DNA of 51,198 nucleotides from Siccirubricoccus deserti. GTDB lineage: Bacteria > Pseudomonadota > Alphaproteobacteria > Acetobacterales > Acetobacteraceae. Below, one piece after another: positions 43,919 to 51,198 of this stretch. The position numbers and the translations under genes are program-made. Under the pieces are notes generated by a model. It was not told the origin of the DNA, did not search any database, and saw nothing but the letters and a program-made list of their open reading frames with translations. The DNA is taken from assembly GCF_014283215.1 (NCBI RefSeq), contig NZ_JACOMF010000038.1, positions 1-51,198 on the forward strand. The letters run 5' to 3'. Position 1 is the first letter of the stretch, and each line of letters begins with the position of its first letter.

Positions 43919-45430
43919 GTGCGCACGCTCCCTGCTCTGGGCCTTGCCCTCGCCCTCCTCGGCCTGGCCGGCCCGGCACTTGCCGATCCGCCGGCCGCCG
44001 GCATCCCTGCCCCCGGGCCGCTCGCCCGCCCCACGGCGGAAGCCCAGCAGCGTCTGGCCGAGCGGCTGCGCCGGCTGGAGGAGGACGGGCTCGACCCCCA
44101 CGCCTATGGTGTCCCCGAGGATGCCCAGGCCCTGGCCGACCCCGCGGGCTACCAGGCCGCGCTGCAGCGCGCCGCGCTGCTGGCGCTGACCGACCTGCTG
44201 CATGGCCGGGTCACCAGCTTGCCGAACCGCCCCGACATCCGTCGCGACACGGCGGCCCTGCCGATGGGCCCTTGGCTGGCACGGCTGGCGGCGGCACCGG
44301 AACCCGCTGCGGTCATCGACCGCGCCGCCCTGCTGCCGCCCGGCACCGCGGCGCTGAAGCGGGCGCTGGCCGCCGCCCGCGCCCGGGTCGCGGCCGGCGG
44401 CTGGCCTGCGGTCCCCGCCGGCAGCGACACGCTGGAGCCTGGCGCCGTCGATCCGGTGCGGGTGCCGGCGCTGCGTGCCCGCCTCGCCGCCAGCGATCCG
44501 CTGGTCCCGCCGACCGGTGACGACACCTATGACGAGGCCCTGGTCGCCGCGATGAAGCGCTTCCAAGAGGCCGAGGCGCTGGAGCCGGATGGCCGGGTCG
44601 GCCGGCTCAGCTTCGCCGCCCTCAACCGCCCGGCGGAGGTGGCGGTGCGCCAGCTTCGCGCCGCGCTCGACCAGCGCCGCGCCGCCGGCCCGGCGCCCAC
44701 TGAGCGGCACATTGAGGTCAATGTCGCCCACCAGCGCCTGCAGGTGATCGAGCGCGACCGGGTGTTGCTGGAGATGGCGGTCATCGTCGGCAAGTCGGCC
44801 CGCGCCACGCCGATGATGCGGGTGCGGCTCACCAGCGTGCAATTCAACCCACCCTGGGGCGTGCCTGAACGCAATGCCCGGGAGGATCTGCTTCCACGCT
44901 TCCGCCGCGACCCGCGGGCGATGATGGAGAAGGGCTTCCGTGTCTTCAGCTATGTCGAGGGCCAGCGGGTCGAGATCGACCCGATGACGATCGACTGGCA
45001 GACCGTGAACCCGCAGCGCTTTCCCTACATCATCCGCCAGGACGCGGGCGATACCAATGCCCTCGGGCGAATCAAATTCGTCATGCCGAACACCGAGGCC
45101 ATCTACATGCACGACACCCCCGACCGGCACCTGTTCCGCCGTCCCGATCGCGCCTTTTCCTCCGGCTGCATCCGGCTGGAACGACCGCTGGAGCTGCTGG
45201 ACCTCGTACTGGAAGGGGCGGCCGGCTGGAACCGGGGGCAGGTGCAGCGGGTGCTCGACAGCCGGCAGACCACCGCCGTGACCGCGCCGCGCAGCCTGCC
45301 GGTGCGGCTGCACTACACCACCGCGGTGGTCGAGGGGAACGAGGTCCGGCTGCGGCCGGACATCTACGGGCTGGACGCCGCCTATGTCCGGGCCATGGAC
45401 TCCACCCGCGCCCGGGTGGCGCAGCGGTGA
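43919..45430 (+). CDS. L,D-transpeptidase, YcbB/LdtD-type
   Basis: A 503-residue periplasmic peptidoglycan cross-linking enzyme. A signal peptide (LPALGLALALLGLAGPALA) is followed by a helical scaffold domain, a peptidoglycan-binding domain (DEALVAAMKRFQEAEALEPDG) and the YkuD catalytic domain (IEVNVAHQRLQVIERDR onward). Active-site His398 (MHDTPDRH) and Cys417 (FSSGCIRLE) are intact. It forms 3-3 meso-DAP links that bypass penicillin-binding proteins. GTG start. Its last codon overlaps the DUF882 gene (GTGA), an order also known from E. coli ycbB-ycbK. Confidence 0.93.
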   Translation: MRTLPALGLALALLGLAGPALADPPAAGIPAPGPLARPTAEAQQRLAERLRRLEEDGLDPHAYGVPEDAQALADPAGYQAALQRAALLALTDLLHGRVTSLPNRPDIRRDTAALPMGPWLARLAAAPEPAAVIDRAALLPPGTAALKRALAAARARVAAGGWPAVPAGSDTLEPGAVDPVRVPALRARLAASDPLVPPTGDDTYDEALVAAMKRFQEAEALEPDGRVGRLSFAALNRPAEVAVRQLRAALDQRRAAGPAPTERHIEVNVAHQRLQVIERDRVLLEMAVIVGKSARATPMMRVRLTSVQFNPPWGVPERNAREDLLPRFRRDPRAMMEKGFRVFSYVEGQRVEIDPMTIDWQTVNPQRFPYIIRQDAGDTNALGRIKFVMPNTEAIYMHDTPDRHLFRRPDRAFSSGCIRLERPLELLDLVLEGAAGWNRGQVQRVLDSRQTTAVTAPRSLPVRLHYTTAVVEGNEVRLRPDIYGLDAAYVRAMDSTRARVAQR

Positions 45431-46011
45431 CGGGCTGGCACTGGCGCTGCGCCTGCTGCGAGGGTGGCGCGGCCGGCGGGCGGCGCGGCCTGCTGCGCGG
45501 GGCGCTCGGGCTGGCCGCCAGCGCGGCGCTGGCGGCGCCGGCGGCGGCGCAGCTTATTGCCGGCGGCGGTCCGCGGCGGCTGCTGATCGAGCGGATGCAG
45601 ACCAACGAGACCTTCGACGGCATCTACTGGCGGGATGGCCGCTACGACCGCGAGGCGTTGAGCCAGCTCAACTGGGTGTTCCGCGACCCTTCGCGTGGCG
45701 AGGCGACGCCCATGGACCCGCGGCTGTTCGACCTGCTGCACACCATGGCGGCGCGGCTGGACGCCACAGAGGGCTTCCAGGTGATCAGCGGCTACCGCTC
45801 GCCAGAAACCAACGCCGCGCGGGCCCGGCAGAGTCGCCGGGTCTCGAGCGCCTCGCTGCACATGTCGGGGATGGCCGCGGATGTGCGGCTGCCGGGGCGG
45901 GACAGCATGGCCCTGGCGCGGCTGGCGGCGGAGATGCAGGTCGGCGGGGTCGGGCTGTATCGGCGCGACGGCTTTGTCCACCTGGACTGCGGCCCGGCGC
46001 GGCGCTGGTAG
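45427..46011 (+). CDS. DUF882 / YcbK (MepK)-like murein peptidase
   Basis: A 194-residue M15-type metallopeptidase. The N-terminus has GRRGLLRGALGLAASAALA, a twin-arginine-like export signal. SGYRSPETN, SLHMSGMAADVRL (His and Asp ligands) and GFVHLDCGP (His ligand) define the zinc site. YcbK/MepK proteins cut 3-3 crosslinks made by L,D-transpeptidases. Coupling with the transpeptidase gene through a GTGA overlap means that maker and cutter of the same bond are produced together. Confidence 0.9.
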   Translation: MTGWHWRCACCEGGAAGGRRGLLRGALGLAASAALAAPAAAQLIAGGGPRRLLIERMQTNETFDGIYWRDGRYDREALSQLNWVFRDPSRGEATPMDPRLFDLLHTMAARLDATEGFQVISGYRSPETNAARARQSRRVSSASLHMSGMAADVRLPGRDSMALARLAAEMQVGGVGLYRRDGFVHLDCGPARRW

Positions 46012-46023
46012 GGCGGGTCCCGG

Positions 46024-46041
46024 CGGGGCGCGCACGCCCCG
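46024..46041. terminator. Hairpin between convergent genes
   Basis: CGGGGCG (46024-46030) pairs with CGCCCCG (46035-46041) around a 4-base loop. The following GGAGCGCCGATCCGCTCAA recalls the 37-base elements at 6361 and 41276 and may be a more distant copy. Confidence 0.55.
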
Positions 46042-46081
46042 GAGCGCCGATCCGCTCAACCAGAAACAGGCTACCCCCCAA

Positions 46082-46789
46082 TCAGTCCACGTATTGCATC
46101 TTCCGCGTCATTCCGCCGTCGATGACGAAATCCGCGCCGGTGGCGAAGCAGGCCTCCGGCCCCAGCAGCCAGGCCACCAGCGCCGCCACATCCTCCACCC
46201 GGCCGACCCGGCCGGCGGGGTGCTGGATGTGGTCCTCCGGCCGCAGCCTCTCCTCCGAGGTATGGATCCAGCCGGGGCTGACGCAGTTCACCCGCACATC
46301 CGGACCCAGGCTGATGGCCAGCGCATGGGTCAGCGCCACCAGCCCGCCCTTGGAGGCGCTGTAGCTCTCGGTATCCGGCTCCGACTGCCGCGCGCGGGTG
46401 GAGCCGATGGTGACCACCGCGCCATGCGAGGCCCGCAGCATCGCCTCCGCCGCGCGGACCAGCAGGAAGGTGCTGGTCAGGTTGGTGCCGAGCACGGCGT
46501 TCCACTCGCCGAGCGTCAGCGCGCCGAGCGGCTTGCGCACCATGAAGCCGGCATTGCAGATCAGCCCGTCCAGCCGGCCCTCCCGCTGGCGGATGCCGTG
46601 CACCAGCGCCGCCACCGCGGCTTCGTCGGCGACATCGACCTCCACCGCGCGCCCGCCGTCGGGTGGAGCAGCGGCCGCGCGGTCGGCCACCACCACGCAC
46701 CAGCCATCCCGCGCCAGCCGGGCGGCAACCGCCTGGCCGATGCCACGCGCGCCGCCGGTCACCAGCGCCACGCGATGCTGCTCTCTCAT
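46082..46789 (-). CDS. Short-chain dehydrogenase/reductase
   Basis: A 235-residue classical SDR with TGGARGIGQA, CNAGFMV (in place of NNAG), TIGSTRARQ with the catalytic Ser, YSASKGGL (Tyr/Lys) and the C-terminal GADFVIDGGMTRKMQYVD. The tail TRKMQYVD is typical of dihydromonapterin or sorbitol-type SDR groups. AGGAGCCCAGG before the ATG supports the start at 46789. It is divergent from the old-yellow-enzyme gene. Confidence 0.92.
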   Translation of the reverse strand: MREQHRVALVTGGARGIGQAVAARLARDGWCVVVADRAAAAPPDGGRAVEVDVADEAAVAALVHGIRQREGRLDGLICNAGFMVRKPLGALTLGEWNAVLGTNLTSTFLLVRAAEAMLRASHGAVVTIGSTRARQSEPDTESYSASKGGLVALTHALAISLGPDVRVNCVSPGWIHTSEERLRPEDHIQHPAGRVGRVEDVAALVAWLLGPEACFATGADFVIDGGMTRKMQYVD

Positions 46790-46797
46790 CCTGGGCT

Positions 46798-46829
46798 CCT
46801 CCGTATGATGCGCTCAACCGATACGGAGG
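46798..46829. promoter_or_regulatory. Inverted repeat in the SDR/OYE divergent promoter
   Basis: CCTCCGTAT (46798-46806) and ATACGGAGG (46821-46829) are perfect 9-base arms, 14 bases apart, between the two divergent starts. A dimeric repressor could bind here. The left arm also overlaps the ribosome site region of the SDR gene. Confidence 0.4.
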
Positions 46830-46892
46830 GGGTAGGGTTCCCGTTGGCGCAATGCGCTGTAGCATGGCGACGAAACCTGAAGGGAAATCGCC

Positions 46893-48050
46893 ATGGCCGC
46901 GCCGCTGCTGTTCACCCCGATGCCACTGCGCGGGGTCACGCTGAAGAACCGCGTGGTGGTCGCGCCGATGCATCAATACGCCGCCGTGCGCGGCTTCTCG
47001 ACCGATTGGCACCTGATGAACGCCGGGCGCTACGCCGCCGGCGGCGCCGGCCTGGTGATGATGGAAAGCACCAAGGTGGAACGGCGCGGCTGCGGCACCG
47101 TCGGTGACCTCGGGATCTGGGAGGATGCCCATGTCCCGGGCCTCGCCCGCTGCGTCGAATTCATCCAGCGGCATGGCTCGGTCGCCGGCCTCCAGCTCGG
47201 TCATTCCGGCCGCAAGGCACGGCGCTTCCGCCCCTGGGACGGTGGCCGGCCGCTGGTCCGCACCCCGGACATCGAGGACTGGGAGGGCTGGGAGCTGGTC
47301 TCCTCCTCCGCCATCAACAGCCCGGAAAGCGACCCGACGCCGCGCGCCCTGACGCGGGAGGAGATTCCCGGCGTCATCGAGAATTGGGGCCAGGCCGCCC
47401 GCCGCGCCCATGAGGCCGGCTTCGAGGTGCTGGAGATCCACGCCGCGCATGGCTACCTGATCCACCAGTTCCTCTCGCCCTTCAGCAATGTGCGGAACGA
47501 CGAGTACGGCGGCTCCGAACTGAACCGCATGCGCTTCTGCATCGAGGTGGTGGAAAGCATCCGGGCCCATTGGCCGGCGGAGAAGCCGCTGTTCATCCGC
47601 TTCTCGGTCGAGGACGACGCCGGCTGGGACCCCGACCAGAGCGTCCGCCTGGCGCGGCTGCTGAAGCCGAAGGGGGTGGATGTGGTGGACTGCTCCTCCG
47701 GCGGCATGCGCGGTTCGCCCGTGGTCTCGGCCGGGCCGATCGGCTACGGCTACCAGGTGCCTTATGCCGCGAAGCTGCGGCGGGAGGCCGAGATCATGTC
47801 CATGGCGGTCGGGTTGATCGTCCATGCCGACCAGGCCGAGGCCATCCTGCAGAAGGGCGAGGCCGATCTCATCGCGGTGGGCCGGGAGCTTCTCTACAAT
47901 CCGAACTGGCCGATGGATGCGGCGCAGAAGCTGGGTGTCGACGCCGAGTTCGCCTCGGTGCCGCCGCCTCAGGCCTATTGGCTGGAGAAGCGCGCCCGAC
48001 AGGTGAAGGGGCTGGAGCCGAGCACCTACCGTGAGAAGCTCGGCGCCTGA
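46893..48050 (+). CDS. NADH:flavin oxidoreductase, old yellow enzyme family (YqjM-like)
   Basis: A 385-residue FMN TIM-barrel ene-reductase. TLKNRVVVAPMHQYAA at the start, GLQLGHSGRKA, the substrate histidines in HAAHGYLIHQFLSPFSNVRNDEYGG, and LIAVGRELLYNP near the end are YqjM/NamA-type landmarks. Such enzymes reduce activated C=C bonds or nitro groups. A divergent SDR and a downstream MFS carrier suggest processing of an imported unsaturated carbonyl compound. Confidence 0.93.
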   Translation: MAAPLLFTPMPLRGVTLKNRVVVAPMHQYAAVRGFSTDWHLMNAGRYAAGGAGLVMMESTKVERRGCGTVGDLGIWEDAHVPGLARCVEFIQRHGSVAGLQLGHSGRKARRFRPWDGGRPLVRTPDIEDWEGWELVSSSAINSPESDPTPRALTREEIPGVIENWGQAARRAHEAGFEVLEIHAAHGYLIHQFLSPFSNVRNDEYGGSELNRMRFCIEVVESIRAHWPAEKPLFIRFSVEDDAGWDPDQSVRLARLLKPKGVDVVDCSSGGMRGSPVVSAGPIGYGYQVPYAAKLRREAEIMSMAVGLIVHADQAEAILQKGEADLIAVGRELLYNPNWPMDAAQKLGVDAEFASVPPPQAYWLEKRARQVKGLEPSTYREKLGA

Positions 48051-48066
48051 ACACGGGGAGGGGTTG

Positions 48067-48303
48067 ATGCGGCGGCGCGCGATACTGACAGCGGGGGCGG
48101 CCCTGGCCGCGCCGGCGGAGATCGTCCAGCGGATGCATGCCGCGTTGCAGGCAGACTTCGCCGACCCTCCGGTGGTGCAGCGGCGCTCGGCGCTGACGGT
48201 GGAGCCGGTGACCGAAAGCATCGCCGGCACCCGAGCCTACATCTCGGCCGATGTCGGCAAGGACACCGCCCTGCTGCGCGACGCGCGCTTCCAGCCGGAG
48301 TGA
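48067..48303 (+). pseudogene. Internally deleted Bug/TctC binding protein
   Basis: The 78-residue frame joins a Bug signal peptide start (MRRRAILTAGAALAAP) straight to the C-terminal end of the family (AEIVQRMHAALQADFADP, then RAYISADVGKDTALLRDA). The whole ligand-binding body of about 230 residues is missing. The frame is open and a ribosome site (GGGGAGGGG) is present, so a short product may be made but cannot bind solute. It sits between the OYE gene and the MFS gene, overlapping the MFS start. Confidence 0.8.
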
Positions 48304-49604
48304 CCTTGCCCGATAGCGAGAAGGCCGCGCCCGCGGGGCTGGACCGGCCGCGCCGCCATCCAGCCCCATCCACGGAAGCCGGGCCCGCCATCCGCAACCG
48401 CTTCCTGCGCATCTCCCTGCCCTTCGCCGGCATGGGCTTCCTGAACCAGGCGTCGCGCAGCGTCGTCGCCACGGTCGGGCCGGCAATGGCGCTGGAATTC
48501 GGCCTTTCCGCCAGCGGCCTTGGGGCGCTGGCGGCGGTGTTCTTCGCCGCCTATGCGCTGACTCAGCTGCCGGTGGGGCTGGCGATCGACCTTTATGGCG
48601 CGCGGCGGGTGCAGATGTGGCTCGCGCTGGTCGCGGCGCTCGGCTTCGCGCTCTGCGCCCTGGCGCCCGACCCCGGCCTGCTCGGGGTCGCCCGCTTCGT
48701 CACCGGCATCGGCATTGCCGGCGCGCTGATCGGGCTGATGAAGGCCAATATCCAGTGGTACCCGCCGCAGCGGCTGGCGGCAGTCACCGGCGCCGGAGTG
48801 TTCATCGGCGCCGCCGGTGGGCTGGCGGCGACGGTGCCGGTGCAGCTGCTGCTGCCGGTGATCGGCTGGCGTGGCGTGTTTCTTGGCCTCGCCGGTCTCG
48901 GCTGCTGCGTCTCGCTGTGGATCGCGCTCTCCGTCCCACACGTGGTGCCGGGGGCGAAGCCGGTGCCGCGCCGGCGGCTGGCGGTGGAGATCGGCGAATT
49001 CGCCCGGATTTTCCGCCACCCGGAGTTCCTTCGCTACATGCCGGCGATGGCGCTGCTCTCCGGGCTGGTGTTCACCTACCAGGGGCTCTGGGCCGGGCCC
49101 TGGCTGCGCGATGTCGGCGGGCTGGAGGATGGGCCGCGGGCGCAGGTCCTGTTGTTCTATGCCCTTGGCATGATGACCGGGCACCTGCTGGGCGGCCACC
49201 TGGCCTCGGCGGCGCAGGCGCAGGGGATGGATCCGATGCTGGTGCCCTTCACCGGCCTCGGCGCCATGCTGCTGGTGCAGGTGGCGCTGATCGCCCAGCC
49301 GCGCGACCCGCTGGCGCTGCACGCGCTGTGGTTCGCCTTCGCCTGCGTCGGCTCCTGCGGGCCGGTCGCCTACGCGGTGCTGGCGCAGCGCTTCCCGCCG
49401 GAGCTGACCGGGCGGGTGGCGACGGCGCTGAACGGCAGCATGTTGGCCCTGGTCTTCGTGCTGCAGAACGTGATCGGGCTGATCCTCGACCTTTGGCCAC
49501 GAACCGCTACCGGTGGCTGGGATCCGGCGGGGTATTCCTGGGCACTCGGCCTGACCCTGGCGGCGCAGGTGCTGACCGTGGTCTGGCTGCGGCTGGCGCG
49601 ATGA
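48300..49604 (+). CDS. MFS transporter, 12 helices
   Basis: A 434-residue major facilitator with about 12 helices. QASRSVVATVGPAMALEFGL and the loop LAIDLYGARRVQM (motif A, GLAIDLYGARR) are clear, and the second half repeats the pattern weakly. It has a 35-residue hydrophilic N-terminus. The GTG at 48300 overlaps the stop of the Bug relic (GTGA), so the carrier seems to have been part of that operon. It resembles nitrate/nitrite or sugar-phosphate type MFS carriers, and the substrate is unknown. Confidence 0.88.
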   Translation: MTLPDSEKAAPAGLDRPRRHPAPSTEAGPAIRNRFLRISLPFAGMGFLNQASRSVVATVGPAMALEFGLSASGLGALAAVFFAAYALTQLPVGLAIDLYGARRVQMWLALVAALGFALCALAPDPGLLGVARFVTGIGIAGALIGLMKANIQWYPPQRLAAVTGAGVFIGAAGGLAATVPVQLLLPVIGWRGVFLGLAGLGCCVSLWIALSVPHVVPGAKPVPRRRLAVEIGEFARIFRHPEFLRYMPAMALLSGLVFTYQGLWAGPWLRDVGGLEDGPRAQVLLFYALGMMTGHLLGGHLASAAQAQGMDPMLVPFTGLGAMLLVQVALIAQPRDPLALHALWFAFACVGSCGPVAYAVLAQRFPPELTGRVATALNGSMLALVFVLQNVIGLILDLWPRTATGGWDPAGYSWALGLTLAAQVLTVVWLRLAR

Positions 49605-49618
49605 CAGGAGCGATGCCG

Positions 49619-50500
49619 ATGGACAGCAAGGCCCGCCGCAAGCTGCTGACGCAATACCGGGTGGAAACCGGCAAGGGCTTCCAGCTGAAGGACCATGACC
49701 CGGCCGACACCGCCGGCTTTAAGGTTGACAAACCGACCGCCGCCGCCCTGCTGCAGGAGGGTGTCGAGCGCTTGGCCGCCCTGCAGGACATGCTCTACGC
49801 CCAGGACCGCTGGGCGGTGCTGTGCATCTTCCAGGCGATGGATGCCGCGGGCAAGGACGGCGCCATCAAGCATGTGTTCAGCGGCGTCAATCCGCAGGGC
49901 TGCCATGTGGAAAGCTTCAAGGCGCCGGGGCCGGTCGAAAAGGACCACGACTTCCTCTGGCGCCACCTCCGCGCCCTGCCGGCCCGCGGCATGATCGGCA
50001 TCCACAATCGCTCCTGGTACGAGGAGGTGCTGGTGGCGCGGGTCCATCCGGAGATCCTCGAAGGCCAGAGGCTGCCCCCGGCGCTGCGCACCAAGCGGAT
50101 CTGGAATGAGCGCCTGGCGGATATCGCCGCGGTCGAGGCCTATCTCGGCCGGCAGGGGGTGAAGGTCGTGAAATTCTTCCTGCACGTCAGCAAGGAGGAG
50201 CAGCGAGAGCGCTTCCTGAAGCGCATCGAGGAGCCGGAGAAGCACTGGAAATTCAGCGCCGGCGACGTGGCTGAGCGGCGCCACTGGAATGCGTATCAGG
50301 ACGCCTACGAAAAGGCGATCCGCGCGACCAGCACCGCCCAGGCGCCCTGGTATGTGGTGCCGGCCGACAACAAATGGTTCACCCGGCTGGTGGTCGCCGA
50401 GGCGCTGGCGGTGACGCTGGAGGGGCTCGACCTGCACTATCCGAAAGTGGATGAAGCGGCGCTGGCCCGGCTGCAGGCGGCGCGGGCCGAACTTGGATAG
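49619..50500 (+). CDS. ppk2: Polyphosphate kinase 2 (class III-like)
   Basis: A 293-residue P-loop kinase that transfers phosphate between polyphosphate and nucleoside mono- or diphosphates. Walker A is FQAMDAAGKDGAIK (71-84). VNPQGCHVESFKAPGPVEKDHDF-type sequence and HNRSWYEEVLVARVHP follow, and the lid region is KEEQRERFLKRIEEPEKHWK. MDAAGKDG with NPQG rather than GWDAAGKGG points to class III. The start at 49619 is 8 bases after AGGAG; ATG 49601 overlapping the MFS stop is possible. A longer opening inside the MFS gene is spurious. Confidence 0.94.
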   Translation: MDSKARRKLLTQYRVETGKGFQLKDHDPADTAGFKVDKPTAAALLQEGVERLAALQDMLYAQDRWAVLCIFQAMDAAGKDGAIKHVFSGVNPQGCHVESFKAPGPVEKDHDFLWRHLRALPARGMIGIHNRSWYEEVLVARVHPEILEGQRLPPALRTKRIWNERLADIAAVEAYLGRQGVKVVKFFLHVSKEEQRERFLKRIEEPEKHWKFSAGDVAERRHWNAYQDAYEKAIRATSTAQAPWYVVPADNKWFTRLVVAEALAVTLEGLDLHYPKVDEAALARLQAARAELG

Positions 50501-50972
50501 CGCGGCCGAGGCGCCGCACGGCGTCGGCGGCTGGCTGCTGCTGTTCTGCGTGACCCTGACCTTGCTGATGCCGGCGGCCACCATCGTCGCCACCTGGATC
50601 GGCTGGCCTGAAGCGGAGGTGCTGGCGGAATGGCCAGCGCTGACCAGGGCATTGTGGGTGAACCTGGCCGGGGAAGCGCTGATCCTGCTCTACGCCATTC
50701 GCACCGGCAGCCTGCTGTGGCGGAAGGCTCCGGGATCGCTGCCGCGGGCCAGGCGCTTCCTGCTGGCGCTGCTCGGCTGGCGGGTCGCGGCGCCCTTCCT
50801 GCTGGCCGGGCTAGCGCAGCTCCCCGCCCCCGGCGCCGAGGCGATGCTGGCGGAGGGGCTGAAGGACAGCGTGCGAACGGCGGTCTTCGTGCTGGTCTGG
50901 TGGCTGTATCTGCGCCGCTCGAAGCGGGTTGCGGCGACCTTCGGACCGGAGGTTTCCAAGAGTGCCGGGTGA
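50493..50972 (+). CDS. DUF2569-family membrane protein
   Basis: A 159-residue protein with about four membrane segments. GVGGWLLLFCVTLTLLMPA is the conserved start of DUF2569 proteins, and KDSVRTAVFVLVWWLYLRRSKRV matches the family's ending (SKRV.ATF). The reaction or cargo is unknown. A TTG at 50493 inside the end of ppk2 is the likely start, because other starts would overlap it more. Confidence 0.8.
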   Translation: MDSAAEAPHGVGGWLLLFCVTLTLLMPAATIVATWIGWPEAEVLAEWPALTRALWVNLAGEALILLYAIRTGSLLWRKAPGSLPRARRFLLALLGWRVAAPFLLAGLAQLPAPGAEAMLAEGLKDSVRTAVFVLVWWLYLRRSKRVAATFGPEVSKSAG

Positions 50973-51056
50973 CCCTGACCTGGAGCCGGGAAAAGTAGTG
51001 AGACCTGTGCGCGGATGCGCCGAATGGCACGCATGCTCCAGCGGCACGGGCTTCTG

Positions 51057-51138
51057 CAAGCTCTGAGCTTGATGATGCGCGCCGATTTCGCCCTTCATCG
51101 GAGCGCCGGGCGCGATGCAGGCAGATTCCTCCTGCATC
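51057..51138. terminator. Hairpins at the end of the right-hand transposase
   Basis: GATGCAGG (51114-51121) pairs with CCTGCATC (51131-51138) and overlaps the transposase stop codon. CAAGCTC (51057-51063) and GAGCTTG (51065-51071) form a tight second dyad. Either may terminate the minus-strand transposase message or lie in the IS end. Confidence 0.4.
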
Positions 51139-51198
51139 AGGCGGCCACGGCGTGCAGGAGGGTAGCCGTGCGCCGGAGATTGTAGGCCATGGCAGCGA
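51137..51198 (-). CDS. Transposase, last 19 residues (enters from the right edge)
   Basis: Read on the minus strand into the window, the frame gives AAMAYNLRRTATLLHAVAA before a TGA at 51139-51137. An (A)YN(L/M)(R/K)R stretch close to the C-terminus is typical of IS1182- and IS4-like DDE transposases. Only the tail is visible, so the family is tentative. No inverted repeat could be placed with confidence between 50973 and 51056. Confidence 0.55.
   Translation of the reverse strand, partial: AAMAYNLRRTATLLHAVAA

Overview
The window is very GC-rich DNA (about 70% by eye) from a chromosome that looks alphaproteobacterial, most likely Acetobacteraceae of the Roseomonas type. This is inferred from codon use, the many periplasmic Bug/TctC-type binding proteins without membrane partners, and the mix of beta-oxidation, short-chain dehydrogenase and YcbB/YcbK-type envelope genes. 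No marker gene fixes the genus. Both edges run into insertion sequences: the 5' end of an IS5-family transposase on the left and the C-terminus of another transposase on the right, both on the minus strand.

Layout. 1-2950: IS end, a HigA-like/PAS/HWE histidine kinase fusion, the decayed C-terminus of an Mrr-type restriction endonuclease, and tRNA-Ser(CGA) with a good promoter. 3.1-6.4 kb: a split EmrAB-type efflux system, with emrB divergent from marR-emrA. 6.4-10.7 kb: two Bug receptors around a BenE-type carrier and a mandelate racemase-superfamily enzyme. 10.8-13.4 kb: an unfamiliar three-gene cassette (155 aa, 519 aa with an atypical kinase signature, 181 aa), divergent from a short Hsp70 (YegD-like). 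14.8-17.4 kb: a second-type FtsH next to a truncated, frameshifted P-type ATPase. 17.4-21.3 kb: SDR, N-acyl-D-amino-acid deacylase, a benzoylformate decarboxylase relic and a DUF169 protein. 21.3-24.8 kb: a glycosyltransferase with a large proline-rich partner. 25-33.9 kb: a six-gene fatty-acid operon (fadL, fadD, merR, thiolase, hydroxyacyl-CoA dehydrogenase/hydratase, acyl-CoA dehydrogenase) behind a promoter with MerR-type 19-bp spacing. 34-36 kb: SCP2 protein, degenerate GGDEF protein, FkbM methyltransferase. 36-44 kb: LLM flavin oxidoreductase, maleylacetate reductase-like enzyme, two more Bug receptors, two SDRs and a class III aminotransferase. 44-51 kb: L,D-transpeptidase plus DUF882 peptidase, SDR, old-yellow-enzyme homologue, an internally deleted Bug relic, MFS carrier, PPK2 and DUF2569 protein.

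How it fits together. Most of the window is accessory catabolism: uptake of organic acids and lipids, oxidation of acyl-CoAs, and reduction or rearrangement of small carbonyl compounds. At least four genes have decayed (Mrr, P-type ATPase, benzoylformate decarboxylase, Bug), two of them by internal deletion, so this is a region in flux. The best candidate for something undescribed is the kinase-like cassette at 10.8-13.4 kb. The HigA-sensor-kinase fusion and the GGDEF protein that has lost its catalytic motif but kept an RxxD site come next.
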